Shown here one piece after another: positions 41,863 to 50,706 of a stretch of 64,000 nucleotides of DNA (within the stretch, counting starts at the first letter, position 1; the number at the start of each line of letters is the position of its first letter). The notes under the pieces were generated by a model. The model did not search any database, was not told where the DNA came from, and saw only the letters and a list, made by a program, of their open reading frames with translations. The stretch is from Acutalibacter sp. GTDB taxonomy: Bacteria > Bacillota > Clostridia > Oscillospirales > Acutalibacteraceae. The DNA lies in contig JAHHRN010000002.1 in assembly GCA_020025775.1 (NCBI GenBank), positions 186,001-250,000 on the forward strand, given 5' to 3'. The translations under genes and the position numbers were made by a program.

Positions 41863-43296
41863 ATGATGAAATATGATGTTGTAGTAATTGGCGCGGGCGT
41901 TGTCGGTGCTCTCATCTCACGTGAGCTCTCGAAGAAAAACATCCGCACCGCGCTTTTAGAGCGCTGCAACGATGTGGCTATGGGAACAACCAAAGCCAAC
42001 AGTGCTATTGTTCACGGTGGTTTTGATGCACAAACCGGTACGCTTAAGGCAAAGCTTAATGTGCGCGGCACAGAGCTTATGCCGAAACTTTGTGAGGCTC
42101 TTTCCGTTCCTTACAGAAACAACGGCTCTTTAGTTCTTGCATTCTCCGACGAGGAAATGGAACATGTAAAAACACTGTATGACAGAGGCGTTGCAAACGG
42201 TGTTCCGAGATTATCTATTTTAAATGCTGAAGAAGTTAAGGCATTAGAGCCCCACGTCAGTGATGAAGTGAAAGGCGCCTTACTTTCTGCTTCTGCAGGC
42301 ATTGTTTGCCCCTATGAACTGACTATCGCCGCAACCGAAAACGCCGTTACAAACGGTGTAGAGTTTATTCGCAACTGCGAAGTAACTGCTATTGCACAGA
42401 AGGCAGATGCTTTTGTTTTAGAGACGTCTCAAGGCGAAATTGAAGCAACTTACGTGATCAATGCCGCCGGTATTCATTCCGACGATATTGCCAGAATGAT
42501 TGGTGACGAAAGCATTGAACTTGTAGCTCGTAAAGGCGAATATTATCTTTTAGATAAATCCTTCGGCTATATGGCAGACCATACACTTTTCCAGTGCCCG
42601 AACGCAATGGGTAAAGGTGTTTTGGTTACACCGACTGTCGACGGTAACCTTTTAATTGGCCCGTCTGCTTTAGATGTAGAAAATAAAGAAGATGTAGACA
42701 CCACACCCGCGGGCTTGGATTTCATTCTTGCCAAAGCAAAGAAGACTGTGCCGACTTTGAATATTCGCGGCGCCATTACTTCTTTCGCAGGTATGCGTGC
42801 ACATCCTGTAACGGATGACTTCATTATTGGCTTCTCCGAGAAGAACGACCATTTCTTAAACGTAGCCGGTATCGAGTCTCCCGGTCTTTCTGCTGCTCCT
42901 GCAATCGCTGAAATGGTGGCTAACCTCTTAACCCAAAAAGCAGAGCTTTCCGAAAAGGAAAGCTATACTGAAAAACGTGAAGCACCCGTTCGTTTCCGTC
43001 ATATGACTAAAAAACAAAGAGAAGCTTTAATCGAAAAGAATAAAGCTTACGGCAGAATTATTTGCCGCTGTGAGACCATCACAGAAGGTGAAATCTTAGA
43101 TGCTATTCATGCTCCGGCAGGTGCAAGAGATGTAGACGGCGTAAAGCGTCGTACCCGTGCAGGTATGGGCAGATGCCAAGGCGGTTTCTGCGGTTCTAAG
43201 GTTGTTGAAATCTTAGCTCGCGAGCTCCATGTTCCGATGAATGAAATTACAAAATTCGGCGGGGATTCTAAAATTCTCTTTGATAAAACGAAATGA
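41863..43296 (+). CDS. GlpA/LhgO-like FAD-dependent oxidoreductase with BFD [2Fe-2S] domain
   Basis: About 477 residues from ATG 41863 (AAAGGA 7 bases upstream). The N-terminal DVVVIGAGVVGALISRELSKKN is the FAD dinucleotide fold. The central DAO-type domain resembles GlpA glycerol-3-phosphate dehydrogenase, with VATPTVDGNLLIGPSA-like and GMRAHPVTDDFIIG motifs. The C-terminal BFD-like domain has CRC...RCQGGFCG, four cysteines for an iron-sulfur cluster. With the next two genes it forms the GlpA-GlpB-like-DUF1667 trio found in anaerobes. It would oxidise glycerol-3-phosphate (or a similar hydroxyacid) and pass electrons on. No glpK or glpF is nearby, so the substrate is inferred. Confidence 0.8.
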   Translation: MMKYDVVVIGAGVVGALISRELSKKNIRTALLERCNDVAMGTTKANSAIVHGGFDAQTGTLKAKLNVRGTELMPKLCEALSVPYRNNGSLVLAFSDEEMEHVKTLYDRGVANGVPRLSILNAEEVKALEPHVSDEVKGALLSASAGIVCPYELTIAATENAVTNGVEFIRNCEVTAIAQKADAFVLETSQGEIEATYVINAAGIHSDDIARMIGDESIELVARKGEYYLLDKSFGYMADHTLFQCPNAMGKGVLVTPTVDGNLLIGPSALDVENKEDVDTTPAGLDFILAKAKKTVPTLNIRGAITSFAGMRAHPVTDDFIIGFSEKNDHFLNVAGIESPGLSAAPAIAEMVANLLTQKAELSEKESYTEKREAPVRFRHMTKKQREALIEKNKAYGRIICRCETITEGEILDAIHAPAGARDVDGVKRRTRAGMGRCQGGFCGSKVVEILARELHVPMNEITKFGGDSKILFDKTK

Positions 43297-43306
43297 GGTG
43301 CGAAAG

Positions 43307-44563
43307 ATGCTGAATTATGATTTAGTTGTTGTCGGCGGCGGTCCTGCCGGTATGGCAGCAGCACTCCAAGCACACGAAGACGGTGTTGAAAAGGTCTTGA
43401 TTTTAGAAAGAGCTGACTCCTTAGGCGGTATCTTAGAGCAGTGCATCCATACTGGCTTTGGTCTTCACTATTTCGGTGAAGAACTGGCAGGTCCGGAATA
43501 TGCCGGCCGCTTTATCGAGCAGGTTTATAATACAGATATCGACGTTAAAGTAGATACCATGGTATTGGATATTTCCGCGGATAATGTTGTTACTGCAGTA
43601 AATAACTTTGACGGTCTTTTAACCATCCAGGCAAAGGCCATTGTTTTGGCAATGGGTTGCCGCGAAAGACCTAGAGGTGCTCTTTCCATTGCTGGTTGCC
43701 GTGCTTCCGGTATTATGACCGCAGGTACAGCACAGAAATATGTAAATATCGACGGTTATATGCCCGGTAAGACCGTTGTCATCTTAGGTTCCGGCGACAT
43801 CGGTCTTATTATGGCACGCCGCATGACCTTGGAAGGCGCAAAGGTTAAGGCTGTATGCGAGCTTATGCCGTATTCCGGTGGTTTGACTCGTAACATCGTA
43901 CAGTGCCTCGAGGACTTCGACATTCCGCTCAGACTTTCCTGCACCGTTGTAGCTACACACGGTAAGGATAGACTGGAAGGCGTTACTGTCGCAAATGTTG
44001 ACGAGAATTTGAAACCCATTCCCGGTACAGAAGAATACATTCCCTGCGATACCTTAATGCTTTCTGTCGGCTTGATTCCCGAAAATGAGCTTTCTAAGAA
44101 TGCAGGTATTACACTTGACCCCATTACCAACGGTCCTGTTGTTGACGAATACCGTGAAACTTCCCATAAGGGCGTATTTGCTTGCGGTAACGTTTTACAG
44201 GTACACGACCTTGTTGACTTCGTAACAGAGGAAAGCAAGCTTGCCGGTGCAGGCGCAGCTAAATTCATTAAAGGTGAAAAGGCTGATGCCGGTGTTGTAC
44301 ATACGAAAGGACAAGATGGTGTTCGCTATATTGTTCCGCAAAATGTCAATACCGCAACTGATAAAGATGTAAAGCTTTATTTCCGTGTCGGCAGAGTAAT
44401 TAAAAACGCTGTATTAACTGTAACATGCGGTGATGAAGTCATCATGACCAAGAAAAAGAAAAAAATGACCCCCGGTGAAATGGAATATATCACTTTAAAG
44501 GTAGATACTATTCATAATTTACCAAAGGATAGCACCTTAGTTGTCAGCGCAAAGGAGGCGTAA
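43307..44563 (+). CDS. NAD(P)/FAD-dependent oxidoreductase (partner of the GlpA-like enzyme)
   Basis: About 418 residues from ATG 43307, GAGGTG 7-8 bases upstream. LVVVGGGPAGMAAALQAHEDGVEKVLILE is the FAD fold, VVILGSGDIGLIMARRM is the second, NAD(P)-binding fold, and GVFACGNVLQVHDLVDFVTEE is the FAD-contact motif of pyridine nucleotide-disulfide-type reductases. GCRERPRGA is conserved in this subgroup, which is encoded next to glpA-like and DUF1667 genes. It probably exchanges electrons between NAD(H) and the GlpA-like iron-sulfur protein. The frame upstream of 43307 overlaps the previous gene and is not conserved. Confidence 0.82.
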   Translation: MLNYDLVVVGGGPAGMAAALQAHEDGVEKVLILERADSLGGILEQCIHTGFGLHYFGEELAGPEYAGRFIEQVYNTDIDVKVDTMVLDISADNVVTAVNNFDGLLTIQAKAIVLAMGCRERPRGALSIAGCRASGIMTAGTAQKYVNIDGYMPGKTVVILGSGDIGLIMARRMTLEGAKVKAVCELMPYSGGLTRNIVQCLEDFDIPLRLSCTVVATHGKDRLEGVTVANVDENLKPIPGTEEYIPCDTLMLSVGLIPENELSKNAGITLDPITNGPVVDEYRETSHKGVFACGNVLQVHDLVDFVTEESKLAGAGAAKFIKGEKADAGVVHTKGQDGVRYIVPQNVNTATDKDVKLYFRVGRVIKNAVLTVTCGDEVIMTKKKKKMTPGEMEYITLKVDTIHNLPKDSTLVVSAKEA

Positions 44564-44566
44564 GAA

Positions 44567-44926
44567 ATGGAAAAAAGAGAATTAGTTTGTGTTTCTTGCC
44601 CGATGGGTTGTGCCATTACAGTAGAACTTGATGATAACGGTCAAGTTGTTTCTGTTACTGGCAACACTTGCCCGCGCGGTGACAAATATGCAAGACAGGA
44701 ATGCACCCATCCCGAGCGTATGGTAACTTCTTCTGTTCGTGTAGAAGGCGGCAGATTACCGGTTGTTCCGGTTAAAACCTCTCAGCCTATTGCTAAAGAA
44801 TTGATTTTTGACTGCATGAAAGAAATCAATCAGGTTGTATTGAAAGCTCCGGTTAAAATCGGTGATGTTGTTATTCACGATGTTTTAGGCACTGGTGTGG
44901 ACATTTTGGCAACTAATGAAGCATAA
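44567..44926 (+). CDS. DUF1667 domain-containing protein
   Basis: A 119-residue protein. The N-terminal CVSCPMGCAI and NTCPRGDKYA provide four cysteines arranged as in molybdopterin-oxidoreductase-type iron-sulfur sites. The rest (YARQECTHPERMVTSSVRVEGG, PVKTSQPIAKELI) is typical DUF1667. It is the third member of a conserved trio with GlpA-like and FAD oxidoreductase proteins, and probably carries or anchors electron transfer, though its role is not proved. It starts 3 bases after the preceding gene behind AAGGAGG. A strong terminator follows. Confidence 0.88.
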   Translation: MEKRELVCVSCPMGCAITVELDDNGQVVSVTGNTCPRGDKYARQECTHPERMVTSSVRVEGGRLPVVPVKTSQPIAKELIFDCMKEINQVVLKAPVKIGDVVIHDVLGTGVDILATNEA

Positions 44927-44949
44927 TTATATCAATCATATCAAATGAT

Positions 44950-45002
44950 AAAAAGGAAATTCTGTTGTTTAGATAAAACAATAGAATTTCCTTTTATTTA
45001 TT
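44950..45002 (+). terminator. Intrinsic terminator after DUF1667 gene
   Basis: AAAAGGAAATTCT / AGAATTTCCTTTT outer stem, further extended by GTTGTTT/AAAACAAT, ending in T-rich sequence. Confidence 0.88.
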
Positions 45003-45399
45003 ATTTCGATATTTATAATTATACATTTAGCGCCTATGTGTCGTGCATTTACCGTGCATTTGCACAAAACATCAAAATATTTTTGTTGAATATATATATT
45101 GCCATTTAAAAAATTATTTTTGCTTTAAAATACAAAAAAATAGTGCCCAAATCATGAAGAACAAATCTAGCTAAATTGCTATTTCGTATTGTAAAAATAG
45201 CTAAATTTTGAAATGCGCTGTACGGACGAATAACCAAAGAAAATTTTTTTGCACATTTCCTGTTGACTTGTTAATATTTGAGTGTAAAATAATATCTACA
45301 AAAGTATTTTGTTATTTTTTTGACAAATGATAAAATTCCTTTGAACCTGTTTTCGAAAACACAAAACACATCACACAAAACACGGAGGAGAATCAAATC
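45003..45399 (+). promoter_or_regulatory. AT-rich intergenic region with promoter and direct repeats before surface-protein gene
   Basis: No gene is seen. Two CGTGCATTT copies sit 11 bases apart (45042-45050, 45053-45061), and TAGCTAAATT occurs twice, about 30 bases apart (45168-45177, 45198-45207). A promoter TTGACT-16-TAAAAT lies at 45263-45290, then an untranslated leader of about 100 bases. The repeats are the size of binding sites for a regulator, but none is identified. Confidence 0.45.
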
Positions 45400-47355
45400 A
45401 TGAAACACAAAGTTTGGACTAAAGTAGTAAGCGTTATAATGACAGTATCTCTTATGCTTGGTCTATGCGTAACTGCTTTTGCATCTGATGTAACCTACAA
45501 GGCGACCTACACCAAGGTAGCAACCAAAGAGGTTTATAAAACCGTTCTTTCTGATGCAAATACAGAAATCGGTAAACAGGGCTTAAATGGCAATACCGTT
45601 CAAGAGATGTATAAACTTTTACCGCAGGTAGCAGGTATACTTACAGACGCCAAACAATATAAAACCATTGAGTTTTACACCAATACTGAACCTGAAATTT
45701 TTGCAAACTTGGCAGCCTTTATGCAGAGCCAAAATGCGACAACAGTTACAGTAGAACTTCTTACAGCGTATTTTGCTGAAAATCCTGTAAAAATCAAAGA
45801 TGTAGAAGACTTTACGAACAAGCTTAACACCTTTATCGATGTATTTTTTTCCGCTCCTGTAAATCAGCTCTTTGCTCTAGCTTTAATGATGGGTGTTCCG
45901 GAAGCAAACATGCAAACCTTTTTTGGCTCTTTAGATGATGTTTGCAAAAGTATGGGTATCCAGCAAGAGAAAACTTTCTTTCAGGTTGTTACAGCACAAA
46001 ATGGTGAAGTAACCGCGAAGTATGTAAAAAATATTGTAAATGCGATTTTACCAGACTTAACAAACAATGCAATGCAGATTATCAAAACATTGTCTGTTCC
46101 GGAAAATAGCTCTATGTTTTATCGCGGGATCACCGTGCTCGTGCCCGGTCTCTATGATTTGGTTGTAAGACTCGAAGGCGTCATCGTCATGTTTGCCCCT
46201 GGTTTGGATCTTGCGCCCTTGAAAGCTCCGCTTAAGCAAGCTTCCGATATTATTCTTGCTCTTCCTACCACAGGGGAAGGCGAAAGCAAAATGTTTGATC
46301 TCGAAGGTAGTATCGAATATATAGTAAACGACGTAATCGCCGCTTCTATGTCTACACCTAATACAGTAACGATGTATACGCTGCAGGCCAAAACCGGCAC
46401 AAGAGGCAAAAAGATTCTTTCTTTCAACGGCGACGGAATGATTAACTTTGACCATATCAATCTTGCCAATGTTCGTGCAGCAGCTGACACAACAGATGTG
46501 TTTAATGTAATTTTCCATTATTTACACAAGAACTTAAACAAAACAGGCAATAAGACCTTATTAAATACTGCAATCGGTCTTTTACCTTCTCTCGGCGTAA
46601 ATTTACCGAAAGAGGTGGTAAATTATTTAACTTTTGTTCTTAAAAACAACGAAAGTGAGTCTGTTTACGAGCTTTATAAAATGCTTCGCACAGCAACAGG
46701 TCATGATCTTATATTTAATCTTGTCGTAACGAACGGTAAAGGTAGCGGCAAATACAAAATGTCCTCTTCTGTAGCAATCGAAGCTAATAAAGCTCCCGAA
46801 GGCAAAGTTTTTGATAAGTGGGTAGTTGTAGGAGACACTAATGTGGCCTTCAGCGACGAGACAGCTGAAAAAACAACCATTACCATGGCTGACCGCGATA
46901 TCGAAGTAAAAGCCGTTTATAAAGACAAAGCTGTAGAGCATCATATTATCGACGGCACCGATACAACTTGGATTCCGGAAAGCAACAAAGGCTTAAGAAT
47001 CGTTGTTGCCGGCAGTGCACAAGATATTGCAGATGTTCGCATAGACGGCAAAATATTAGATCCCTCTAAATACACTGTAAAAGAAGTAAACGGCAATACA
47101 GAAATCGTGATCAGTGAAGCCTACATGCAGAAGCTCGGCGCAGGCAATCATACTGTAACCGTGGACTACAAAGACGGTAAGTGTGAAGCGGCATTTACAG
47201 TACAGGCAAAGCAAGAAGAAGTAAAACCGGATACAGTAAATATCCCGAAAACCGGTTCTTCGCTTGGTGAAAAATTCACGAAAGCCGCTGTATCTGTTGT
47301 ATCCCTGAGTGCTTTGACAGCAGCCGCAGTTTACATCAAAAAAAGAAAATTCTGA
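45400..47355 (+). CDS. Exported cell-surface protein with repeat domains and sortase-like anchor
   Basis: A 651-residue secreted protein. A signal peptide covers about residues 1-29 (ending TAFAS). The long helical N-terminal part (about 30-440) matches nothing I recognise. It is followed by an InlB-type bacterial repeat (about 445-510, MSSSVAIEANKAPEGKVFDKW, ITMADRDIEVKAVYK). Then comes a beta-sandwich repeat common in clostridial surface proteins (about 545-605, VRIDGKILDPSKYTVKEVNG). The C-terminus is a sorting signal: IPKTG, a hydrophobic stretch and the basic tail KKRKF, so sortase attachment is probable. AGGAG at 45385-45389 is 10 bases before the ATG. Function unknown. It is a single-gene unit with its own terminator. 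Confidence 0.75.
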   Translation: MKHKVWTKVVSVIMTVSLMLGLCVTAFASDVTYKATYTKVATKEVYKTVLSDANTEIGKQGLNGNTVQEMYKLLPQVAGILTDAKQYKTIEFYTNTEPEIFANLAAFMQSQNATTVTVELLTAYFAENPVKIKDVEDFTNKLNTFIDVFFSAPVNQLFALALMMGVPEANMQTFFGSLDDVCKSMGIQQEKTFFQVVTAQNGEVTAKYVKNIVNAILPDLTNNAMQIIKTLSVPENSSMFYRGITVLVPGLYDLVVRLEGVIVMFAPGLDLAPLKAPLKQASDIILALPTTGEGESKMFDLEGSIEYIVNDVIAASMSTPNTVTMYTLQAKTGTRGKKILSFNGDGMINFDHINLANVRAAADTTDVFNVIFHYLHKNLNKTGNKTLLNTAIGLLPSLGVNLPKEVVNYLTFVLKNNESESVYELYKMLRTATGHDLIFNLVVTNGKGSGKYKMSSSVAIEANKAPEGKVFDKWVVVGDTNVAFSDETAEKTTITMADRDIEVKAVYKDKAVEHHIIDGTDTTWIPESNKGLRIVVAGSAQDIADVRIDGKILDPSKYTVKEVNGNTEIVISEAYMQKLGAGNHTVTVDYKDGKCEAAFTVQAKQEEVKPDTVNIPKTGSSLGEKFTKAAVSVVSLSALTAAAVYIKKRKF

Positions 47356-47387
47356 TTTGTTTGATTTATAATTGAATTACACTCTTA

Positions 47388-47424
47388 GCCAAGGCGGCAT
47401 TTTATGTCGCCTTGGTTCTTTTTT
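47388..47424 (+). terminator. Intrinsic terminator after the surface-protein gene
   Basis: CCAAGGCGGCAT / ATGTCGCCTTGG stem (one G-U) followed by a T-run. Confidence 0.88.
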
Positions 47425-47736
47425 GTTTAACAAAATATAAAAGCAGAACCTTTTATATTCACTTTTTGACTGAATCTGCAAGATATACTTCAAAAAATAT
47501 ACAGACAAAAATCAACTCAAAAACATAAGAAAAGGTCCGAAAAAGCTCAACTACTTTACAGCTCTTTTGGACCTCTTTTGTTTAAAACTCTAAGTTTTTA
47601 ACATTATGAACAGAGTTTTGAACAATATTAACGTCGAAAACCCTTTTCCATAAACTGGATGATTTGCATATTTCTAAAAATTTTTATGCATAAAAAAAGA
47701 CGTTTTTTGTAGGAAAACTTTCAAAAACAGTAAAAA
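47425..47736. other. Gene-free intergenic stretch
   Basis: Between convergent genes. Apart from the hairpin at 47530-47581, AT-rich sequence with no open frame behind a ribosome binding site. Confidence 0.6.
47530..47581. terminator. Possible bidirectional terminator
   Basis: AGGTCCGAAAAAGCT and AGCTCTTTTGGACCT pair apart from one mismatch. The T-run on the plus strand and A/T flank on the minus strand allow either direction. Confidence 0.5.
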
Positions 47737-48447
47737 TTACCATGCACTGACATGTCCGCGCTCCATGGCACCCAGAATTTTCTTTCGTGCACCCGGATAG
47801 GTCTTTTCCAATTCTGCAAGAAACTGCTTCATTTCCTCACGATTTGTGTTTTTGTCTGCCGGACATTTGCTTTTTACAACGGGTAAATTCTCTCGTTTTA
47901 CAGCTCGCTCTACATCTGCCTCAAAAGCAAAGACCAAAGGCCGAATCTGATATAGATCTTTATTGGACAGATAAGAAACAGGGGAGAAGCAACCAATATT
48001 GCCGCCGTTTAATAAGTTCATCATAAAGGTTTCTGCAGCATCATCTGCATGATGTCCGAGTGCCACTTTATTACAGCCTTGTTCTTTGGCAACATCATGA
48101 AGAATACCGCGTCTCATCTTTGCACACAAAGAGCAAGGATTTTTTTCTTTACGAATTTCAAAAATAACTTCCCACAAATTCGTCTTTCGAATAACCAACG
48201 GTACATTTAAGTTGTCACAAAGCGTTTGCAGTACCTCAAAATCCTGTGATTCTCCGTTGAATTGATAATCTAAAATAACAGCAACTAAATCAAAGTGCTT
48301 GGGATAAAAAGAGCGAATTCTGGAAAGCACATATAAAAGCGCTACGGAATCTTTGCCGCCGGATACGCCGACCGCGATTTTGTCTCCTTCTTCAATCATA
48401 TTGTATTTATCGATTGCCGCACGTGTTAAACTAAGAAGCTTTTTCAA
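47737..48447 (-). CDS. TtcA-like PP-loop tRNA sulfurtransferase
   Basis: A 236-residue PP-loop ATPase. The P-loop KIAVGVSGGKDSVALLYVL, the cysteine pair PCSLCAKMRRG and a later conserved cysteine in KSKCPAD match TtcA-type enzymes, which bind an iron-sulfur cluster and put sulfur on cytidine 32 of tRNA; HHADDAAETF is also typical. The start codon is TTG 48447 with GGAGG 7 bases upstream. It has its own promoter (48489-48517). A related tRNA lysidine synthase-like function is less likely because of the cysteine set. Confidence 0.85.
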   Translation of the reverse strand: MKKLLSLTRAAIDKYNMIEEGDKIAVGVSGGKDSVALLYVLSRIRSFYPKHFDLVAVILDYQFNGESQDFEVLQTLCDNLNVPLVIRKTNLWEVIFEIRKEKNPCSLCAKMRRGILHDVAKEQGCNKVALGHHADDAAETFMMNLLNGGNIGCFSPVSYLSNKDLYQIRPLVFAFEADVERAVKRENLPVVKSKCPADKNTNREEMKQFLAELEKTYPGARKKILGAMERGHVSAW

Positions 48448-48488
48448 ATAGATTCCTCCAAACCCTTATACGGGTCTTAATTTCCTAT

Positions 48489-48517
48489 ATTGTAGCGTAA
48501 AGCAAAGATTATGTAAA
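48489..48517 (-). promoter_or_regulatory. Promoter of the ttcA-like gene
   Basis: On the minus strand TTTACA (48512-48517), 17-base spacer, TACAAT (48489-48494). Confidence 0.7.
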
Positions 48518-48620
48518 TAAATTTATAAAAATAATGTTTTAGCAAACCACATGAAAGCAAGAGAAAACGCGAGAAAACGTGAGGAAAGTATTATTCTAAT
48601 TAAAATTTCGAAAAAAATAG

Positions 48621-48649
48621 TTGACGAAGATCCTTTCACGTGGTATTAT
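48621..48649 (+). promoter_or_regulatory. Promoter of rplM-rpsI
   Basis: TTGACG at 48621-48626, 17-base spacer, TATTAT at 48644-48649, 48 bases before the start codon. Confidence 0.8.
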
Positions 48650-48697
48650 ATTCGAGCAGTAAAAAATGAACTAACGAAAAATTGGAGGTTATGTTTT

Positions 48698-49126
48698 ATG
48701 TCAACTTATATGCCTAAAGCCGGCGACATCAGCCGCGACTGGTATGTTCTTGATGCTGACGGTAGAACACTCGGCGATGTAGCAACTGAAGCAGCTACCC
48801 TTCTTCGTGGTAAGCACAAGCCCACTTTTGCTCCTCATGCTGACTGCGGCGACAACGTTATCGTTATCAATGCTGAAAAAATCGTTTTCACCGGCAACAA
48901 ACTTGAGCAGAAGAAGTATTATCGTCACACTGGTTATATCGGTCACCTCAAAGAGGTTTCCTATAAGACCTTAATGGCTGAAAAGCCTGAATTTGCTGTA
49001 GAAAAAGCAGTTAAGGGTATGCTTTCCAATAACTCTCTCAGCAAAAAAGCTATGACTCGTCTTCACATTTACAAAGGCGCTGAGCATCCGCATGCTGCTC
49101 AGAAGCCGCAAGCTAGAGAATTTTAA
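48698..49126 (+). CDS. rplM: 50S ribosomal protein L13
   Basis: 142 residues from ATG 48698, GGAGG 9 bases upstream. The frame extends 49 codons further back across the promoter and is not L13 there. RDWYVLDADGRTLGDVATEAATLLRGKHKP is the hallmark N-terminus; DNVIVINAEKIVFTGNKLEQKKYYRHTGYIG and GMLSNNSL follow as expected. It is a primary 23S rRNA-binding protein. It is cotranscribed with rpsI 21 bases downstream, as in most bacteria. Confidence 0.97.
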   Translation: MSTYMPKAGDISRDWYVLDADGRTLGDVATEAATLLRGKHKPTFAPHADCGDNVIVINAEKIVFTGNKLEQKKYYRHTGYIGHLKEVSYKTLMAEKPEFAVEKAVKGMLSNNSLSKKAMTRLHIYKGAEHPHAAQKPQAREF

Positions 49127-49147
49127 GAAAGGGAGGCAAAATAGATT

Positions 49148-49546
49148 ATGTACGAAACCAATCCTTATTTCTACGGCACCGGCAGAAGAAAGAAATCCGT
49201 AGCTCGCGTTCGCGTGTATGCCGGTACAGGCAAAATCACCATCAACGACAGAGACATTGATGATTATTTTGGCTTAGAAACCTTAAAGCTTATCGTTCGT
49301 CAGCCTCTCGCTTTGACAGATACAGCTGATAAGTTCGACATCGTTTGCAAAGTTGCAGGCGGCGGTGTTACAGGTCAGGCAGGCGCAATCCGTCACGGCC
49401 TCTCCCGTGCACTCTTACAGTATGATGAAAACCTTCGTGGCACCCTCAAGAAGGCAGGCTTCTTGACTCGTGACCCCAGAATGAAGGAAAGAAAGAAATA
49501 CGGTCTCAAAGGCGCTCGTCGCGCACCGCAGTTCTCCAAGAGATAA
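49148..49546 (+). CDS. rpsI: 30S ribosomal protein S9
   Basis: 132 residues. Signature regions are YGTGRRKKSVARVRV, GGGVTGQAGAIRHGLSRALL and the C-terminus KKYGLKGARRAPQFSKR, whose basic tail reaches the P-site tRNA. It pairs with rplM in one operon; the terminator at 49569 ends it. AAAGGGAGG precedes the ATG by about 11 bases. Confidence 0.97.
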   Translation: MYETNPYFYGTGRRKKSVARVRVYAGTGKITINDRDIDDYFGLETLKLIVRQPLALTDTADKFDIVCKVAGGGVTGQAGAIRHGLSRALLQYDENLRGTLKKAGFLTRDPRMKERKKYGLKGARRAPQFSKR

Positions 49547-49568
49547 CAGAGTTATTTATTTGGTATTC

Positions 49569-49606
49569 CAAAGACCCGAAAGTCGAAAGGCTCTCGGGTC
49601 TTTTTC
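49569..49606 (+). terminator. Intrinsic terminator after rpsI
   Basis: AAAGACCCGA / TCGGGTCTTT stem with trailing T-run. Confidence 0.9.
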
Positions 49607-49669
49607 TTTTGCCAAACTTCGTCATATGGTTTCTGCAGCCTTTATATGTGCTTTGACTCAAAATAATAA

Positions 49670-49716
49670 AATAACAGCCCCAAAAGCTAAAAAGCTCTAA
49701 ATGGGCTGTTATTTTT
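49670..49716 (-). terminator. Intrinsic terminator of the rluA-family gene (bidirectional)
   Basis: AATAACAGCCC and GGGCTGTTATT arms around an A/T-rich loop containing a smaller AAAGCT/AGCTTT-type pairing. T-rich on both sides. Confidence 0.8.
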
Positions 49717-49740
49717 CATATTTTAGCAACGCATATAGAT

Positions 49741-50706
49741 TTACAAGTTACCGTTATAGAAATCATCCACAAACCAAACATCTGAAGTTTCAAATGAACG
49801 GTGATTCAAGGCGCTCAAAACGCCAGGATCAGATGTAAAATCAAATTCAATTTTGTAGGAATATAAAAATTGCTTTCTATAGGGGTATTTCGCGATTTGT
49901 TTCGGTTTACCGTACTTTGTATCGCCTAAGAGGGGATGACCGATAGAAGCCATGTGCGCTCGAATTTGGTGTGTTCTTCCAGTCAATAACTCTACATCTA
50001 CCAAAGAAAGACCGTTTTTAGAAGCCAAAACGTGGTACTTTGTTAAAATGCGTTTGGCACCTGGTTGTTCTTCTTTTAAAACTTTCACTTGGTTTTTCGC
50101 TTCGTTTTTTATAAGATAATCGTCTAAAAGTGCTTCTTTCCGTTTTGGTTCACCATGTACAACGCATAAATAATGTTTTTTTAATTCTCTTTCTTTAATT
50201 TTCTCGTTAAGTGCACGTAAAGCATCTGCACTTTTCGCAGCAATTACTATGCCACCGGTATTTCTGTCAATTCTGTTTGCTAAAGCCGGTGTAAAGGAAT
50301 TTTCTTCCTGCGGTAAGTATTCTCCTTTTTCAAACAAATATCGCTTTACTCGGCCAATCAGTGTGTCTATATACTCTTTGTTGTCTGGATGGCAGAGGAT
50401 ACCCACCTTTTTATTCAGCACTAAAATATGCTCATCCTCATAAAGGATGTCCAATTCTTTAGATGCCTTCAAAAAATCATAGGTAATTTCTTCAGATTTT
50501 TCAAAAAATTCATCATTAATATAGAGAGAAAGCACGTCACCAACCTCTAAACGAGTTGAAACTTCCACTCGTTTGCCGTTTCTTTTGATTCGTTTGGTTC
50601 TGATATATTTATAAAGTAAAGATTGGGGGAGCTTTGGAGCCACTTTTTTTATAAATTTATCTGTTCTCTGATTTGCATCATTTTTGCCGATTTTAAACTC
50701 TTTCAT
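49741..50706 (-). CDS. RluA family pseudouridine synthase
   Basis: A 321-residue protein with an N-terminal S4 RNA-binding domain (about residues 14-70, LPQSLLYKYIRTKRIKRNGKRVEVSTRLEVGD) and the RluA catalytic domain. The active aspartate is in ANRIDRNTGGIVI, the family form of the HRLDxxTSG motif, and LLTGRTHQIRAHMASIGHPLLGDTKYG is diagnostic. It should convert a uridine in 23S rRNA (RluC/RluD type) or tRNA to pseudouridine; the site is not decided by sequence. It is a single gene reading away from the long gene-free stretch at 50707-51381. Confidence 0.92.
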   Translation of the reverse strand: MKEFKIGKNDANQRTDKFIKKVAPKLPQSLLYKYIRTKRIKRNGKRVEVSTRLEVGDVLSLYINDEFFEKSEEITYDFLKASKELDILYEDEHILVLNKKVGILCHPDNKEYIDTLIGRVKRYLFEKGEYLPQEENSFTPALANRIDRNTGGIVIAAKSADALRALNEKIKERELKKHYLCVVHGEPKRKEALLDDYLIKNEAKNQVKVLKEEQPGAKRILTKYHVLASKNGLSLVDVELLTGRTHQIRAHMASIGHPLLGDTKYGKPKQIAKYPYRKQFLYSYKIEFDFTSDPGVLSALNHRSFETSDVWFVDDFYNGNL

